Assembly (NCBI GenBank): GCA_022419385.1
Contig: JAJUBI010000007.1
Span: 3,071,768-3,135,767 of the forward strand
Reading direction: 5' to 3'
DNA: 64,000 nt
From: Paraconiothyrium sp. Pb-2020
Lineage: Eukaryota > Ascomycota > Dothideomycetes > Pleosporales > Didymosphaeriaceae
Below, in pieces: positions 34,679 to 44,990 of this stretch. The position numbers and the translations under genes are program-made. Position 1 is the stretch's first letter. The number at the start of each line of letters is the position of its first letter. The notes under the pieces are model-generated. The model had not been told where the DNA came from and ran no database searches. It saw only the letters and a list, made by a program, of their open reading frames with translations.

Positions 34679-35904
34679 ATGCCATCGTTCGAGCAAGCGG
34701 AAGCATTACATATGGCCGGCTTCTCTGAAGTCGAGGACTTCTACCCGGCTGAATACCCATCGAGTGTACCGACGATCGAGTTGGAGAAAGTTTCTCTTTC
34801 TCTTCTGATAAACCAAGACATGGATGAAGCAGAAAGACTCTTGAAGATATGTCGTACCATTGGCTTCTTCTACCTAGACATGCTGGACCACCCTATGGGT
34901 CGCCAACTTTGGCGCAGTGCATGCAAGCTGCACCACTTGGGGCGAGACAGATTTAGAGACACACCGTTAGAAGAGAAGATGAAATATAAGACGAGACCAG
35001 GAGTAAGAGTCTTTGATCGGGGGTAAATTGACCGCTTCTCTATCAACTTTGTCTTTGCTGGGGGCCAGCAATACTGACCGTTGAGGATAGTTATCTCATG
35101 CGTAGCGCCTACGAAGGACAAAAAAGCGCAGACCTCGAGATACTAAACATACCTCAGAGCGAGTTCTTCGGGACCCCAGACGAAAATGGCAAGGGCCTTC
35201 CAGAATGGCTCACCCCCGATGATCAGATCGAGTTCAAACAAACCCTCGAGTGTGGCAACACCATCGCACGAGGCGTCCTTTCAGTTCTTGAGCAACAACT
35301 TCAGCTGCCTCTCTATTCTCTCACCAACCTACACAATCTGACAGATGCTTCCGGCGACTTCGTGCGCGTCATCCGTTACGGAGGCGTCCCAGCATTCACC
35401 GTCAACCAACCGGAAGGCTTCACGCCACATCGAGACGCAACGAGTATCACCTTACTGTTCAACTGGATCGGCGGCCTCCAGATTCCGCACGCAGATGCCA
35501 AAGTCGATGGCTATGTTGTCCAAGACGAGGACTGGCGCTGGGTAAAGCCAGAGCCTGGTTATGCGATTGTGAATCTGGGGGACGCCATGGCTATCTTCAC
35601 CAACAACTTACTGAGATCTCAGATCCACCGTGTAGTGAAAGCACCCGGAGAGCAGCGACAACACGATCGTTTCAGTATCGTTCTTTCGACGCGTCCGGAA
35701 AATACTTCTGTGATGAAGGCGTTCGAAAGCCCGATTATACCACGTAGTGAAAGCAGCAAGGAGCCGATTACGAGCCTGGAATGGGGGTACCAAGTGGTCT
35801 CAAGGATACAGAAACGGGCTGTGAAGAGGGGAGCGAGTGATCTCCACAATGTCGTAAATCGTGGTGAAGGTGAGAAGAGTAATGGGGGAATGTCATCTCA
35901 ATAG
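34679..35904 (+). CDS. 2-oxoglutarate/Fe(II)-dependent oxygenase
   Basis: Two exons, 34679-35022 and 35091-35904 (intron 68 bp), give 385 aa. The N-terminal DIOX_N-like part has the typical RTIGFFYLDMLDHP segment. The 2OG-Fe(II) core carries all ligands: His228 and Asp230 in TPHRDATSITLLF, His294 in SQIHRVV, and Arg308 in DRFSIVLSTRP for 2-oxoglutarate. The pattern GYAIVNLGDAMAIFTNN between them is standard for isopenicillin-N-synthase-type oxygenases. Such enzymes hydroxylate, desaturate or cyclise small molecules. It may serve the PKS locus on its left or the peptide locus on its right; the ribosomal protein gene between makes the former more likely. Confidence 0.9.
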
Positions 35905-36486
35905 TAGACTTAGGAGAAGTTGACGTTTAAGCTGGGCAGAGATGTACATACGTGCGTATTGCTACCCATACAGTCCAGAGTGCGCGGGTATATGTTCTAA
36001 CCTTCCTCGTAGCTAGTCCTAAGTGCAATGGTCCTCTCTTAGCATCTGCCTGCCCGCAACACGTGAAGGTGCCTCGATGCCCAACACTTAATCTATATGA
36101 TTCTGCAGGTCTTTCGTGTTGATACGCACCTACAGAAGCAAAGACAGAAGATCTTGCCGCAGGGATGAGGCAATAGGACACTAGATTTGTTGATATGTTG
36201 ATTTCCAGACTAATCGCCTGTATACCCCAGTGGAGATGGGTATTCGAAGCATCGTAGAACGCCGAACTATGCACGATGTATGGTACAGTATGCTAACATA
36301 TCTTTACAACCCTCCAAAAAGTGTGAAGAATGTCCCGCTTCCGCTTCGAACTGCGGCTGTTCCACGCTCTTATTTCGGAAGCCCCCTTCCCCTGTCTTTT
36401 ACGCTCGACCCTCAGCCGTGTGCTAGGATATCCGTTATGCGAATGAAATATGTTGTCTCGATCTGACGCGCACGGCGATGCCGTTT
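35905..36486. other. Convergent 3' region, no gene seen
   Basis: Lies between the stop codons of the oxygenase gene and the bL33m gene. Nothing recognisable. Confidence 0.5.
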
Positions 36487-36939
36487 CTATTTCTTTCCAC
36501 GCTTCTGCTCAAGAAAGAGCACTTGTTTCCGCACTGCAGAAATGTCAGCCCTCCCTTCCGCATTGTATTGTCCTTGCACCACGAGCAATTTCAGCGGGCC
36601 GTATGTCCATTGTCCGTATCTGTGCGCATACATCCCAGCTCGCCAGAGAGAATCCGCCCAAAGAAAGGGTGTTGCGTACCGATAGGATCGTATTTCATCA
36701 TGCTGAGGGGACGGTGAGCGCGCGGCCGCATCAAAGTTCGGTAGTAGCCCGTCATGGCCATCGAAATGAGGCGCACCATAATGGTGCGGGATTTCGCTGT
36801 AAGCACGTTCTATCAGTCAAGCTCCTCGTCGTGAATCAGGCGGGCACTGCGGTACCGCAGCGACATTGGCGCATCATCAGAATGCTAGAAGGGATGATTG
36901 GGACTTGGGAAGAATAGAAGACATACCTTTCTTGGCCAT
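36487..36939 (-). CDS. MRPL39: Mitochondrial large-subunit ribosomal protein bL33m
   Basis: Three exons, 36939-36927 (13 nt), 36796-36680 and 36533-36487, give 58 aa. The protein starts MAKKAKSRTI, continues VRLISMAMTGYYRT and RPRAHRPLSMMKYDP, and ends VLFLEQKRGKK, which is the bL33 family throughout, at normal length for the mitochondrial form. It acts in the mitochondrial 54S subunit. The two introns (130 and 146 bp) are longer than most in this window, and the coding exons are too short to appear as long open frames. This housekeeping gene separates the PKS locus from the peptide locus. Confidence 0.93.
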
Positions 36940-38835
36940 TATGAGCTAACGTGGGGTGGTGCTGGCGTTCGTGAGAGTTCAGTGAGGTTTTCGAGATGCG
37001 ATGCGCGAAAGCGGCGGATCTTCGGCATGAGCACATGAACCAATCAGAACGCTCGGGAGTCGCGGTGCCCGCCATCCCATGATAATGCTCCTCCTTACGC
37101 GCCTCGCTCTGTAAACGCTTTCATCCCGCATAGAGCTCTTCCGTTATCATGTAGCAGAGAAGTTGTTTGTCCACTCATAACAAGCCAATCTCCTTCATTT
37201 TCTGCAATATAGACGCTCCGCGCGCCCTTCTCTCATACCATAGGCATCATCTCTACACAAGGTATTTATGGTATCCACGTATCGGAAATCGCTGCTGCAT
37301 CAAGTTTGCATATCGTAGATATCAATGCCTCTCTTTCAGTGCTCCTGGGCATTCGCATGCGTTTCGATGCACGACGACCTCTAAGCAATCACACTGAAGA
37401 CATGCGGGCACAAGACATACGAGTCAAACGGCAGTCAGCCTTTATACATTTCACGGAACTGCACACATGACAGAAATGGTTCATTCACAGCATATACGAC
37501 GGCAAATGTAAGCTTCAGGTTAGAGGTACATGGCAAGAATGCACAGGCACCGAGGCGACGAAGCTCTTGTTTGATCTAGGCACGAAGAACACAACCGCCA
37601 AAGAAAGTTTCAACGGCTGCGCGTGATATGCCATTGACAATCCCAACCTGACTATCGTCAGTATTGGATTCCGCGATGGTATACAAAGCAGACTAAGCCG
37701 TGGACTTGAGAAATCCGGATAGAGCAGGGGAACGCGGCGGTCTTATACGGACGCGGTCACGACGGCAGCTGTTGAGCAAACAGCGGTGCGGGTATTTGCA
37801 TAGAAGACAGATGAGGTGTTACACAGACTTGCCTGCAAGATGCGTCAATAGCTCATCGCTTCAGACAACACAGCCTTTGAGGGAAGTAATCGTCAGCTCG
37901 GATCAGGTCGATGCTTATGAAGAGATAGCGCGAGTATCGTGAGGTCGGGCAAAAAATGCTAGGTGGAACACGTATAGTGGGTAGATTTGGTAACAATAGA
38001 CTGCAGGCGACGACCATGGAACATCGTATGCATATCGCCGCTGGCACGAGATCATCCGATCCCGTGGCGCCTTGAAGAGCACTGTTCTGGCATACCCACG
38101 GCGAGGTGCTGTCGGCCACCACATGTGTCACTGTTTGCTGTCAACGGCTGGTATTACAGCCTCATGACCGCTCTGGTAGCCTTTCTTGTCATACCCATCG
38201 TAGAGATCTGATACACATAACAGCCGGTCTGTCGAAGTCACCAACATCCGACGCCATGTTCTACAATGTGGCTGAACATTCAGTCCCGGAGTAAAGTCAT
38301 GTAAGATGTGACCAACTAGCAACCGTGGGACTGCTAGGAAATTACGCAAAAAGTATATGATAATGCATTAAAAAAGGAGGCTTTTATCAAGCATACTCGC
38401 GATTAATGATCTGCTTTAATCTACCATGGTGAAGTTGACGTTGTCATGTTAAGATCTGACGAGCCGAAGTCCTGGAATCGACGACAAACGGGACTGCTGA
38501 ATAGCTCTGCGATGGCATCTTTGATCCAGTACTATTTCCATAGCGTCTTGAGCTTCATGTGTTCCGTAGATGGTGTATTATTCTTACACGGATCCGGCTC
38601 GACGACATTTTTCTGACTCCTCAAATGCGGTTCAGGATTTCTTGTCCTCTCTTTCCTGCTTACTGTATATCCTAATATCGTTCTGGTCTTCCTATCATAT
38701 GCATCACCTCGGGGTCCTAAATTGTAATATGTCCATGCCAACACGCAGCCCTGGCTTTTCTGTCACAACCGAAGGAGTAGGCATCCGCTGCAAGAGGAAG
38801 TCCAAGAAGCACTGAGTCCATTTCACCCTATTTTT
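36940..38835. other. 1.9 kb intergenic, no gene seen
   Basis: bL33m promoter region followed by sequence with only short frames on both strands. A 70-codon hydrophilic minus-strand frame (38532-38744) is the best of them but has no support. Confidence 0.45.
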
Positions 38836-39890
38836 TCATCTGCCATGATGCTGAGGACGAAATTCAGGCACAATGACGGCATCGGGCGGGGGTTTATTGG
38901 CAGCCTTAAAAAATCCATTGCTGTCAACCCCATTGTCAACGGTCCACTCCCTCAGTGCGTCGAAATCTCGACAGACTTTTCTATTGTTGAAGTCCGGCTG
39001 CGGCATCCGATGCCCCTCTACCCAGTTGAAGGTAACCATATCAACACTTCCTGTACACCTCAAAGCCTGCGCAAGTACATCAAGACAATGATTGATATGT
39101 GCCTCATGCAACTCCGACCCGGGACTCGGTCCTTCGTCCGCCTCATGGTAGTGCTTGTATGAGATCTCGCGGCGGAGCTTATCTAGGCAGTGTAGGTGGT
39201 GGAAGACGTCCATGCCTGCTATGTAGGCGTCCGAGCCGAGGTTAAGCTCGGGGGGTGCTTTGACGGCTGTGGAGGGATCCTTGCCGAGTGCGAGGACTTC
39301 AGTAGAATTGATGATGATAGGTGCGATGTTGCTGCCGACTGTTTCCCAAGCTGAGTCTGCCTCAGAACCGGTGCGAACGCGCCAGATTGAACGGGGCTCT
39401 GTGTCCCAGAATGTGCCATTTGTAACTCGCGTGAGCTTCGGAATGTTAAAGCGATCGAACACCGGAGCTTTATTCGACGTCAGTAGTCAAATTCGGTCAG
39501 TGTATTAGGAAGGGCGTGTTTACAATAGTAAGACGTAGCTCTCCAGTAGTCCTGATCAGATAAAGTACACTTTTTGGTCGAAGATAGCATCACCATCGAT
39601 GCTAGGAACAATATGACATTCAGGATCGTCACAGAAGTTAGGATCCTCGTGGACCAAGACCAAAAGCTTCTCCCAGACTTCTTACGGTTGCTTCCGCTAC
39701 CCTCACCCAACAATAGCACCTTCTCCACATCGGCGTCTTCGCTATGCGAGGAGCTTCCTGATGAGTGGAAAGGGCTATTTTGTGTGCTTTGCAGGTCCTC
39801 GAAGCTCATCCGCTCATTTGGCGGTTGCATAATGGAATGGTGGTCAAACCGTGATCCCGATGCCGTTTTTGAGCTCGAACTCGAGCTCAA
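38836..39890 (-). CDS. UstY-type (DUF3328) RiPP-modifying protein 1
   Basis: Two exons, 39890-39524 and 39467-38836 (intron 56 bp), give 332 aa. A cytoplasmic Ser-rich head is followed by one membrane helix (residues 82-102) and a lumenal domain. The domain begins YSPVFDRFNIP and has the two family motifs, HHLHC (His212, His215, Cys216) and HINHC (His246, His249, Cys250), 30 residues apart. In ustiloxin-, phomopsin- and asperipin-type pathways UstY proteins catalyse oxidative ring closure of the core peptide. The intron acceptor, directly before a CTCCGGTxTTCGA sequence, is at the same place as in the second UstY gene of this locus, showing common descent. It lies just downstream of the precursor gene on the same strand. 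Confidence 0.9.
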
Positions 39891-40501
39891 GAGTTTGGGT
39901 TTCGGAATCTACTTCTTAGGTGAATAACAATAACAGGGCCTTAGGTCAGATAGAACGAGCTTGAACGAAGAAAAGGCGTTGGGCTGAGCTGACGCGCAAT
40001 CCTTCGCAAGCCGATGCCGACCCAACCATCAATCCGCCAAGATTGCGGCCAAGGGTTAGGCCTCGAAGTACTCGTACGAAGGTCATAGGACTTGAATGTA
40101 AGACTGGCTAACATCTCAAAATCCAAGAGCGACATTCCCCCAGCTGCTAGTCTGTGCTTGTTGATCCTTCGTCTTGGCCGAAAGAGGAAGGTATCGGGCT
40201 TTAAACCGACCCGTCAGATTGGCCCCACATTGTTCATCAAGTTATTCGATAAGACATGTCGTGATTTGCGAGTGTGTCAGAGCAATCTTAATGTCCTTCT
40301 ACGTCTTTTGCGTTTAAGGTAAGAAGTATCTTCAGACTAATGGTATGTATGGCAAGTCTAGGCAAAGGGTCTACTCAATCCCAATGTGAAGAACTTCAGC
40401 TACCCCTGCCTATGCGGGCCGTTGTTACTGTTTTTGTTCACATCTTGACCTGGAGAAAGACTCTAGGTCATGTCTAGATATCGGGTCCTACCCTGAGCCT
40501 T
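39891..40501. other. Spacer between precursor and UstY gene
   Basis: Holds the UstY 1 promoter and the 3' flank of the precursor gene. No gene seen. Confidence 0.5.
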
Positions 40502-41012
40502 CTACTCAGCGCGCTTGTCAATGTAGGTGATGTCATACCACTGAGGGTCTGCCTTGCGCTTCTTCTCCTCCTCAGCACGTTTGTCGATGTATGTAATATC
40601 ATACCACTGGGGGTCGGCCTTGCGTTTCTTCTCTTCCTCGGCACGCTTGTCTATGTAGGTGATGTCGTACCACTGAGGATCGGCTTTTCGCTTCTTCTCT
40701 TCCTCAGCCCGCTTGTCGATATAAGTGATGTCGTACCACTGAGGATCGGCTTTTCGCTTCTTCTCTTCCTCAGCCCGCTTGTCGATATAAGTGATGTCGT
40801 ACCACTGAGGATCGGCCTTGCGCTTCTTCTCTTCTTCAGCACGCTTGTCGATGTAGGTAATGTCTACTCAGTCTGTAAGCAAACGAGAGATATGGGAACA
40901 GTCGCCAGAGGGAAAACTCACCATACCACTGGGCCTCAGCCTCACGCTTCTTGTCGGTCTCCTCACGCTTCACCTTGTCGATGTAGGTGATGTCGTACCA
41001 CTGGGGATCAGC
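40502..41012 (-). repeat. 66-bp coding tandem repeat (core-peptide units)
   Basis: Seven units: 40941-41012 (copy 1, 72 bp), 40817-40863 with 40922-40940 (copy 2, split by the intron), then 40751-40816, 40685-40750, 40619-40684, 40553-40618 and a truncated last unit 40502-40552. The units at 40685-40750 and 40751-40816 are identical at all 66 bases, while the outer ones differ at silent positions. This indicates recent unit duplication or gene conversion under constraint on the peptide. Confidence 0.93.
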
Positions 41013-41105
41013 ATCACGGTTCTGGACTTCCTTCGGCTGAACCGGAGCCGCACTAGCGAAGCCGGCAGTGAGCCCGATGATGGCAGAGACAGTTGAGACA
41101 CGCAT
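40502..41105 (-). CDS. Kex2-processed multi-core RiPP precursor (dikaritin-like)
   Basis: Two exons, 41105-40922 and 40863-40502 (intron 58 bp, GTGAGT..TAG), give 181 aa. A signal peptide (MRVSTVSAIIGLTAGFASA) leads to the secretory route. Seven copies of a repeat follow; the standard unit is ADPQWYDITYIDKR plus the spacer AEEEKKRK, 22 residues or 66 bp. The Lys-Arg pairs are Kex2 sites and would release a peptide with the core WYDITYID from each copy. Copy 1 ends KVKREETDKKRE; copy 2 begins EAEAQWY after a Lys-Arg, like the alpha-factor spacer. The intron interrupts copy 2 directly after the Trp-Tyr. The Tyr-x-Ile order and an Asp-Lys-Arg end agree with the dikaritin family. Two UstY genes flank it. 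The finished product is unknown. Confidence 0.92.
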
Positions 41106-41688
41106 ATTGAAATGCGAGGGTTGTGGTGCGAGATGAAAACCCGGGCGAGGATCACGGTGAAGAAAGACACGGCCTGATATATACATCTTCCGAAACAACG
41201 TACATTAAACCCTGCTCTTTAGCCATTGCGTAAGGTAATCTTATCGATAGGACGTGGTTTACATGCCCGGCATAGGAGTACACTGATCCTGAAGGAAGCG
41301 GGGTGGGTTGCCAAGCTGACGGTAACACCGCCAAGTAGCTGCTATGGACGCCCGGCGTAAATGTAAGCACCTCACCTTCCTCATTCAACAGACTCGGGTC
41401 ACTCAGTCTTACTCCCAGCTCAGTATCGGCGCGTACAGACCCGTCCCATACCTCAGCTACGCCGAGGTGCGTCCTTAGAGTGTCAATTCTTTCTCGCCTG
41501 CTTTTGCCTTCCCATCACTAGACGAATCAAGCCTCCAGGACCACTAGTCTCTGTCTGGCAACCGCTACTTGAAGCATTCCAGGGCAGTCACACATGTTCT
41601 TCGATGGTTTTGTAAAAGCAACGGCACGCGAAAGCTCTCTTATGCACTGACTTAAAATTCTTTGGCTCTTTCTGCAGAGATTTGCATT
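41106..41688. promoter_or_regulatory. Shared divergent promoter of precursor and UstY 2 genes
   Basis: The 583 bp between the two start codons must drive both genes in opposite directions. A GATA-type element (TATCGATAGG) occurs at about 41242. No other motif could be assigned. Confidence 0.5.
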
Positions 41689-42732
41689 ATGCCGGACCAG
41701 AAGTATACACCACTCCGCAGCGAAGAAGATGGCGAAGAGGCCCTATCGGAGAGGAATTTTGGTATCAAGGGCTGGAGTCAGGGATTGAGCGTAGGCCATT
41801 TGATCATCAACGTGATCATGTTCACTGCTGGAGCGTTTATTGGACTTTTCCTCAGTAATGCCCGTCTACGCGGCGCTAGTGGCCAACTCGTGCAATACTC
41901 GATGGTGCCTTGTAAGTTTTAACGCTATATCTCAATCACATTCATTATTGTATACTAGACTAACAAAGAGCGACAACAAGCTCCGGTATTCGAAGCCATA
42001 TCCTCCCAGCCATTGAGTCTTACACCTCATCAACTCGAGGGTCATGGTCACATGAGCCCTTACCAGGGATATCCCACTTCAGAAACGACAGAGAGATGGA
42101 TGAAGCTCATGGATGGTAGGTGACACCAATTTTACGCCTCAAAATTTAATATACCAACCGAAAACCTTTCTAGGATACTCAATCCGTGTCCCATCGACAT
42201 CTCTGGACGCTCTTGATCTTGAGAGCATACCACTGAATGACGGCTCTGGAGACGTCTGGGTTTCCATGAATGTCTATCACCATCTCCACTGTCTAGATTC
42301 CATCAGACACCAGATAGCGGGAGTCCGCTGTTCAAATCCGCATGACCGAGCCTCAAACCGTACGGCGCATTACGACATCGACGACGAGCACTTCTTCCCA
42401 CCGCATATAGATCACTGCATCGAGACTCTACGTAGAAGGCTTATCTGCCAGCCCGACCTTGGTGTCAGGGCTATCGCCTGGAACCCTGAAAAGCCAGGCG
42501 TTGCCTTTGCAAATAACACAGTGGACTCAGCATGTGTAAATTGGGATGCTGTTCAAGATTGGACTAGAAAGCATTCCTTCAGGGAAGAAGACAAACTGAT
42601 TACCACGCCTGATGGTGAGCAATCTTTCCCATCACATTAATACCCATTGCGTCTTGCTCCCAATCCGCTGACACTTTCTCAGGGCATACGTACATTGGCC
42701 CGAGAACACCCCCTGCCCGCTGCGGTGAATAA
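41689..42732 (+). CDS. UstY-type (DUF3328) RiPP-modifying protein 2
   Basis: Four exons, 41689-41911, 41981-42115, 42174-42614 and 42683-42732, give 282 aa. If the last intron is not removed the frame ends at 42640 (274 aa); the spliced ending (DGHTYIGPRTPP) looks more natural. A short cytoplasmic head and one membrane helix (residues 34-56) lead into a domain that starts SPVFEAIS and contains SPYQGYP and the motifs HHLHC (His155, His158, Cys159) and HIDHC (His197, His200, Cys201). These are the paired HxxHC motifs of UstYa/UstYb proteins. It is divergent in sequence from UstY 1, so the two may close different rings in the core. It reads divergently from the precursor. Confidence 0.9.
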
Positions 42733-43206
42733 ATATAGACTCTGTATGATCGTAAGACTGTAGAAATATAGGACATTAGTATTAGGGTCATGAGCTTCGG
42801 CGAAGAATGTAGGCGTAACCAAAGCTGATGTGTAGCAGGAATACTGCAGGACATCCTATATTCACTGCCTACCTTCCCCATTAGAAGCTGAAAACTCTTC
42901 GAGCATTGTGCTACTGACAATGGTATCTGTCGAAGGATCCTTAGCACCGATTCCAAGATCTTGGTACGCGCCTGAATGCTCTGCCCCGCATCTAGCCGAA
43001 GGATCATCATTAGTGGGGGCTAAACAGATATGCTAGCTGTGTTGGGCTGTGGGCCTGCGATCAGCACGTGTTACTCTGTAAATCCATCCATGTAACTGTC
43101 GGTCATCTTCTCGACACCACAAATTGTCCTCTTGGGCCTTCCCGACTGCCACGCATTTGGCCGAGCAGATGTCGTCATTTCGTTACCTTCACCTAATTGA
43201 GTAACC
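42733..43206. other. Spacer, no gene seen
   Basis: Holds the 3' flank of UstY 2 and the promoter of the RTA1-like gene. Confidence 0.5.
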
Positions 43207-44418
43207 ATGCACTCACTCACTCTTATCCCTCTGGTCTCGACTCGTTCGGCCTTAGAAGCTATGTCAACATTGCAAGATTGTCCTACATCAACTGTGGAGC
43301 CTGATGCCAATGGATGGGTGCCACCTGGGACTTGCGGATACATATCTCGGCCGTACTACCCATCCTTCGTCGCGGCCTTGGTATTTTGCGCCGCTGCAAC
43401 CTTGGTATTACTCGGGTATGCGTTGCTGGTATTTCGCTTGGCATCTCGCCGTCGTGACCCGCCGAGAGAAGGATCCGGACCATTATGGAAGACCAGGCGC
43501 TTGCTGCCTTGGTTCGGGGTTCTTATCTCGGTGTGTCTATTGGCTGCATACATTTTGCGTGCATTTGGCACGAGGTATCAGCAGGTGCCGGAGTTCGTAG
43601 CATTCTCTGACACTCTGGTCTTACTATGCCCAATATGTCAGTATACCAACCTCGCTCTTATCCCGAACTTGGACTCCTGGAAAATCTTCGCTCCTCCCTT
43701 CTTGCCTATGCACTGACAAGTCGCTCTGTGTACAGTGGTCTTTGCACTCGACTGCATCGCGCTTACGGCGACAATGAGTGCCCTCTTTCCTGGTGAGAAA
43801 TTATTCGGCATCACAGAGCGAACTCTCTCACGGGGCCTTTGCATCGTCATCCTGCTTCTTGCGATCGAGCAGCTCATCTCTAGTGCACTGATTGCCCCTA
43901 AACACCCCTCATCGCCCTCAAGAAGGGGCTCCAATACTGCCATGCTCGGAGTCAAGCTCTATCTCTTTGGAATCGGTGTTCAAGAGGTCTTCGTGGTGTG
44001 CACATTCGGTCTAGCATTGATGTTGCATAGCAAGTTGTCGCTGACCGAGGCCAGAAAGGCCCGCACAACGAAGGATAAGGACTGCGATCTGGCGCCGAGA
44101 AGGTGGTGTCTACCCTCAATCGTCTTGCTGATCAGCCTCGGGGCTATAACAACGAGGATAGCGTACCGTCTCGTTGAGCTCTCTGGGATCTTCACAGGTC
44201 GATTGCTATTCTTGATGCATAACGAAGTCTTCTTCTACACATTGGAGTGTCTGCCAGTCCTGCTTGCACTAGGTATTTGGACGATTGTGAACACAGAAGA
44301 GCTGTTGGATCACAGTCAACCTGAGAGCCTATTCGTGGACGCTTATAGCTATCACGAGATTAGCGAAGAGTCTGATGATGATGTTTTGATACCTTTACGC
44401 AGGGTGGATGTAACTTAG
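43207..44418 (+). CDS. RTA1-like seven-helix membrane protein
   Basis: Exons 43207-43636 and 43736-44418 (intron 99 bp) give 370 aa; the Met at 43261 (352 aa) is an alternative start. A lumenal N-terminus with WVPPGTCGYISRPYYP is followed by seven hydrophobic helices. The family signature of RTA1-like proteins is in helix 6-7: RIAYRLVELSGIFTGRLLF, then HNEVFFYTLECLPVLLAL. RTA1/RSB1 proteins are linked to resistance to toxic compounds and lipid movement across membranes. The acidic tail (SEESDDDV) is cytosolic. It is the right-hand gene of the peptide locus and could give export or self-protection, which is inference from position. Confidence 0.82.
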
Positions 44419-44701
44419 AGGTACATTGCACGAATGAGTTTGATTCATGACTATTCAACGCTTTTTAGATACTGTCTAGCATCCAATATCTTCGTAATTG
44501 GTATATCGACTAGCATAGCCTAAGATATATTCGTAAGGCACCTCCAGTATCCAGAAAAACCGACTGGTATAATGTTGACACAGCTCAAGTGATCATCGTA
44601 TGGGTGTGCACGAGGACCAACTGCTAGCATATTGTGTCGATCACTCTCGGCTCGTGCGAACAAAGACCCTGGCAATGGAGAACGTACCAGTATCCCTTTT
44701 A

Positions 44702-44990
44702 TGCAAGCCTTTTTTCCTCCAAAGTCATGCATCCCCACCCCAAGACTTTGCCCGACCCAGGTGACGGCTTCCTGAGCCAGGATAATGTCTTGTCCTTTTC
44801 TGCAAGCATTTCTTCTCCAAAGTCATGCGTCTCCACCCGACGACCCCGGCCTGACCTAGGTTACGGCTACCCAGGCCAGGTTAATAACTTGTCCTTATCC
44901 GCAAGCCTTTTTTCCTCCAGCACCATGTATCTTCACCGGAAGACTTCGTCTGACCCAGGTACGGCCTCCCAGGTCAGGTAAAAGTCTTTG
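44702..44990 (+). repeat. 99-bp tandem repeat, about three copies
   Basis: Units 44702-44800, 44801-44899 and 44900 to about 44990, each starting (T/C)GCAAGC and containing CCTCCA or TCTCCA, then an ACCCAGG/ACCTAGG site. Copies differ at roughly a fifth to a quarter of positions. As 99 is a multiple of three, a plus-strand frame (44634-44981) reads through all units as a 33-residue repeat (ASLFSSKV, SASISSPKS, SASLFSSS). Whether it is translated is unknown. Confidence 0.75.

Noticed and set aside
40502..41012. CRISPR-like array
   Set aside because: The repeat is a 66-bp coding unit without unique spacers, in a eukaryotic gene.
40860..41096. Plus-strand frame through the peptide repeat
   Set aside because: It is antisense to the precursor. 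The minus strand gives signal peptide, cores and Kex2 sites.
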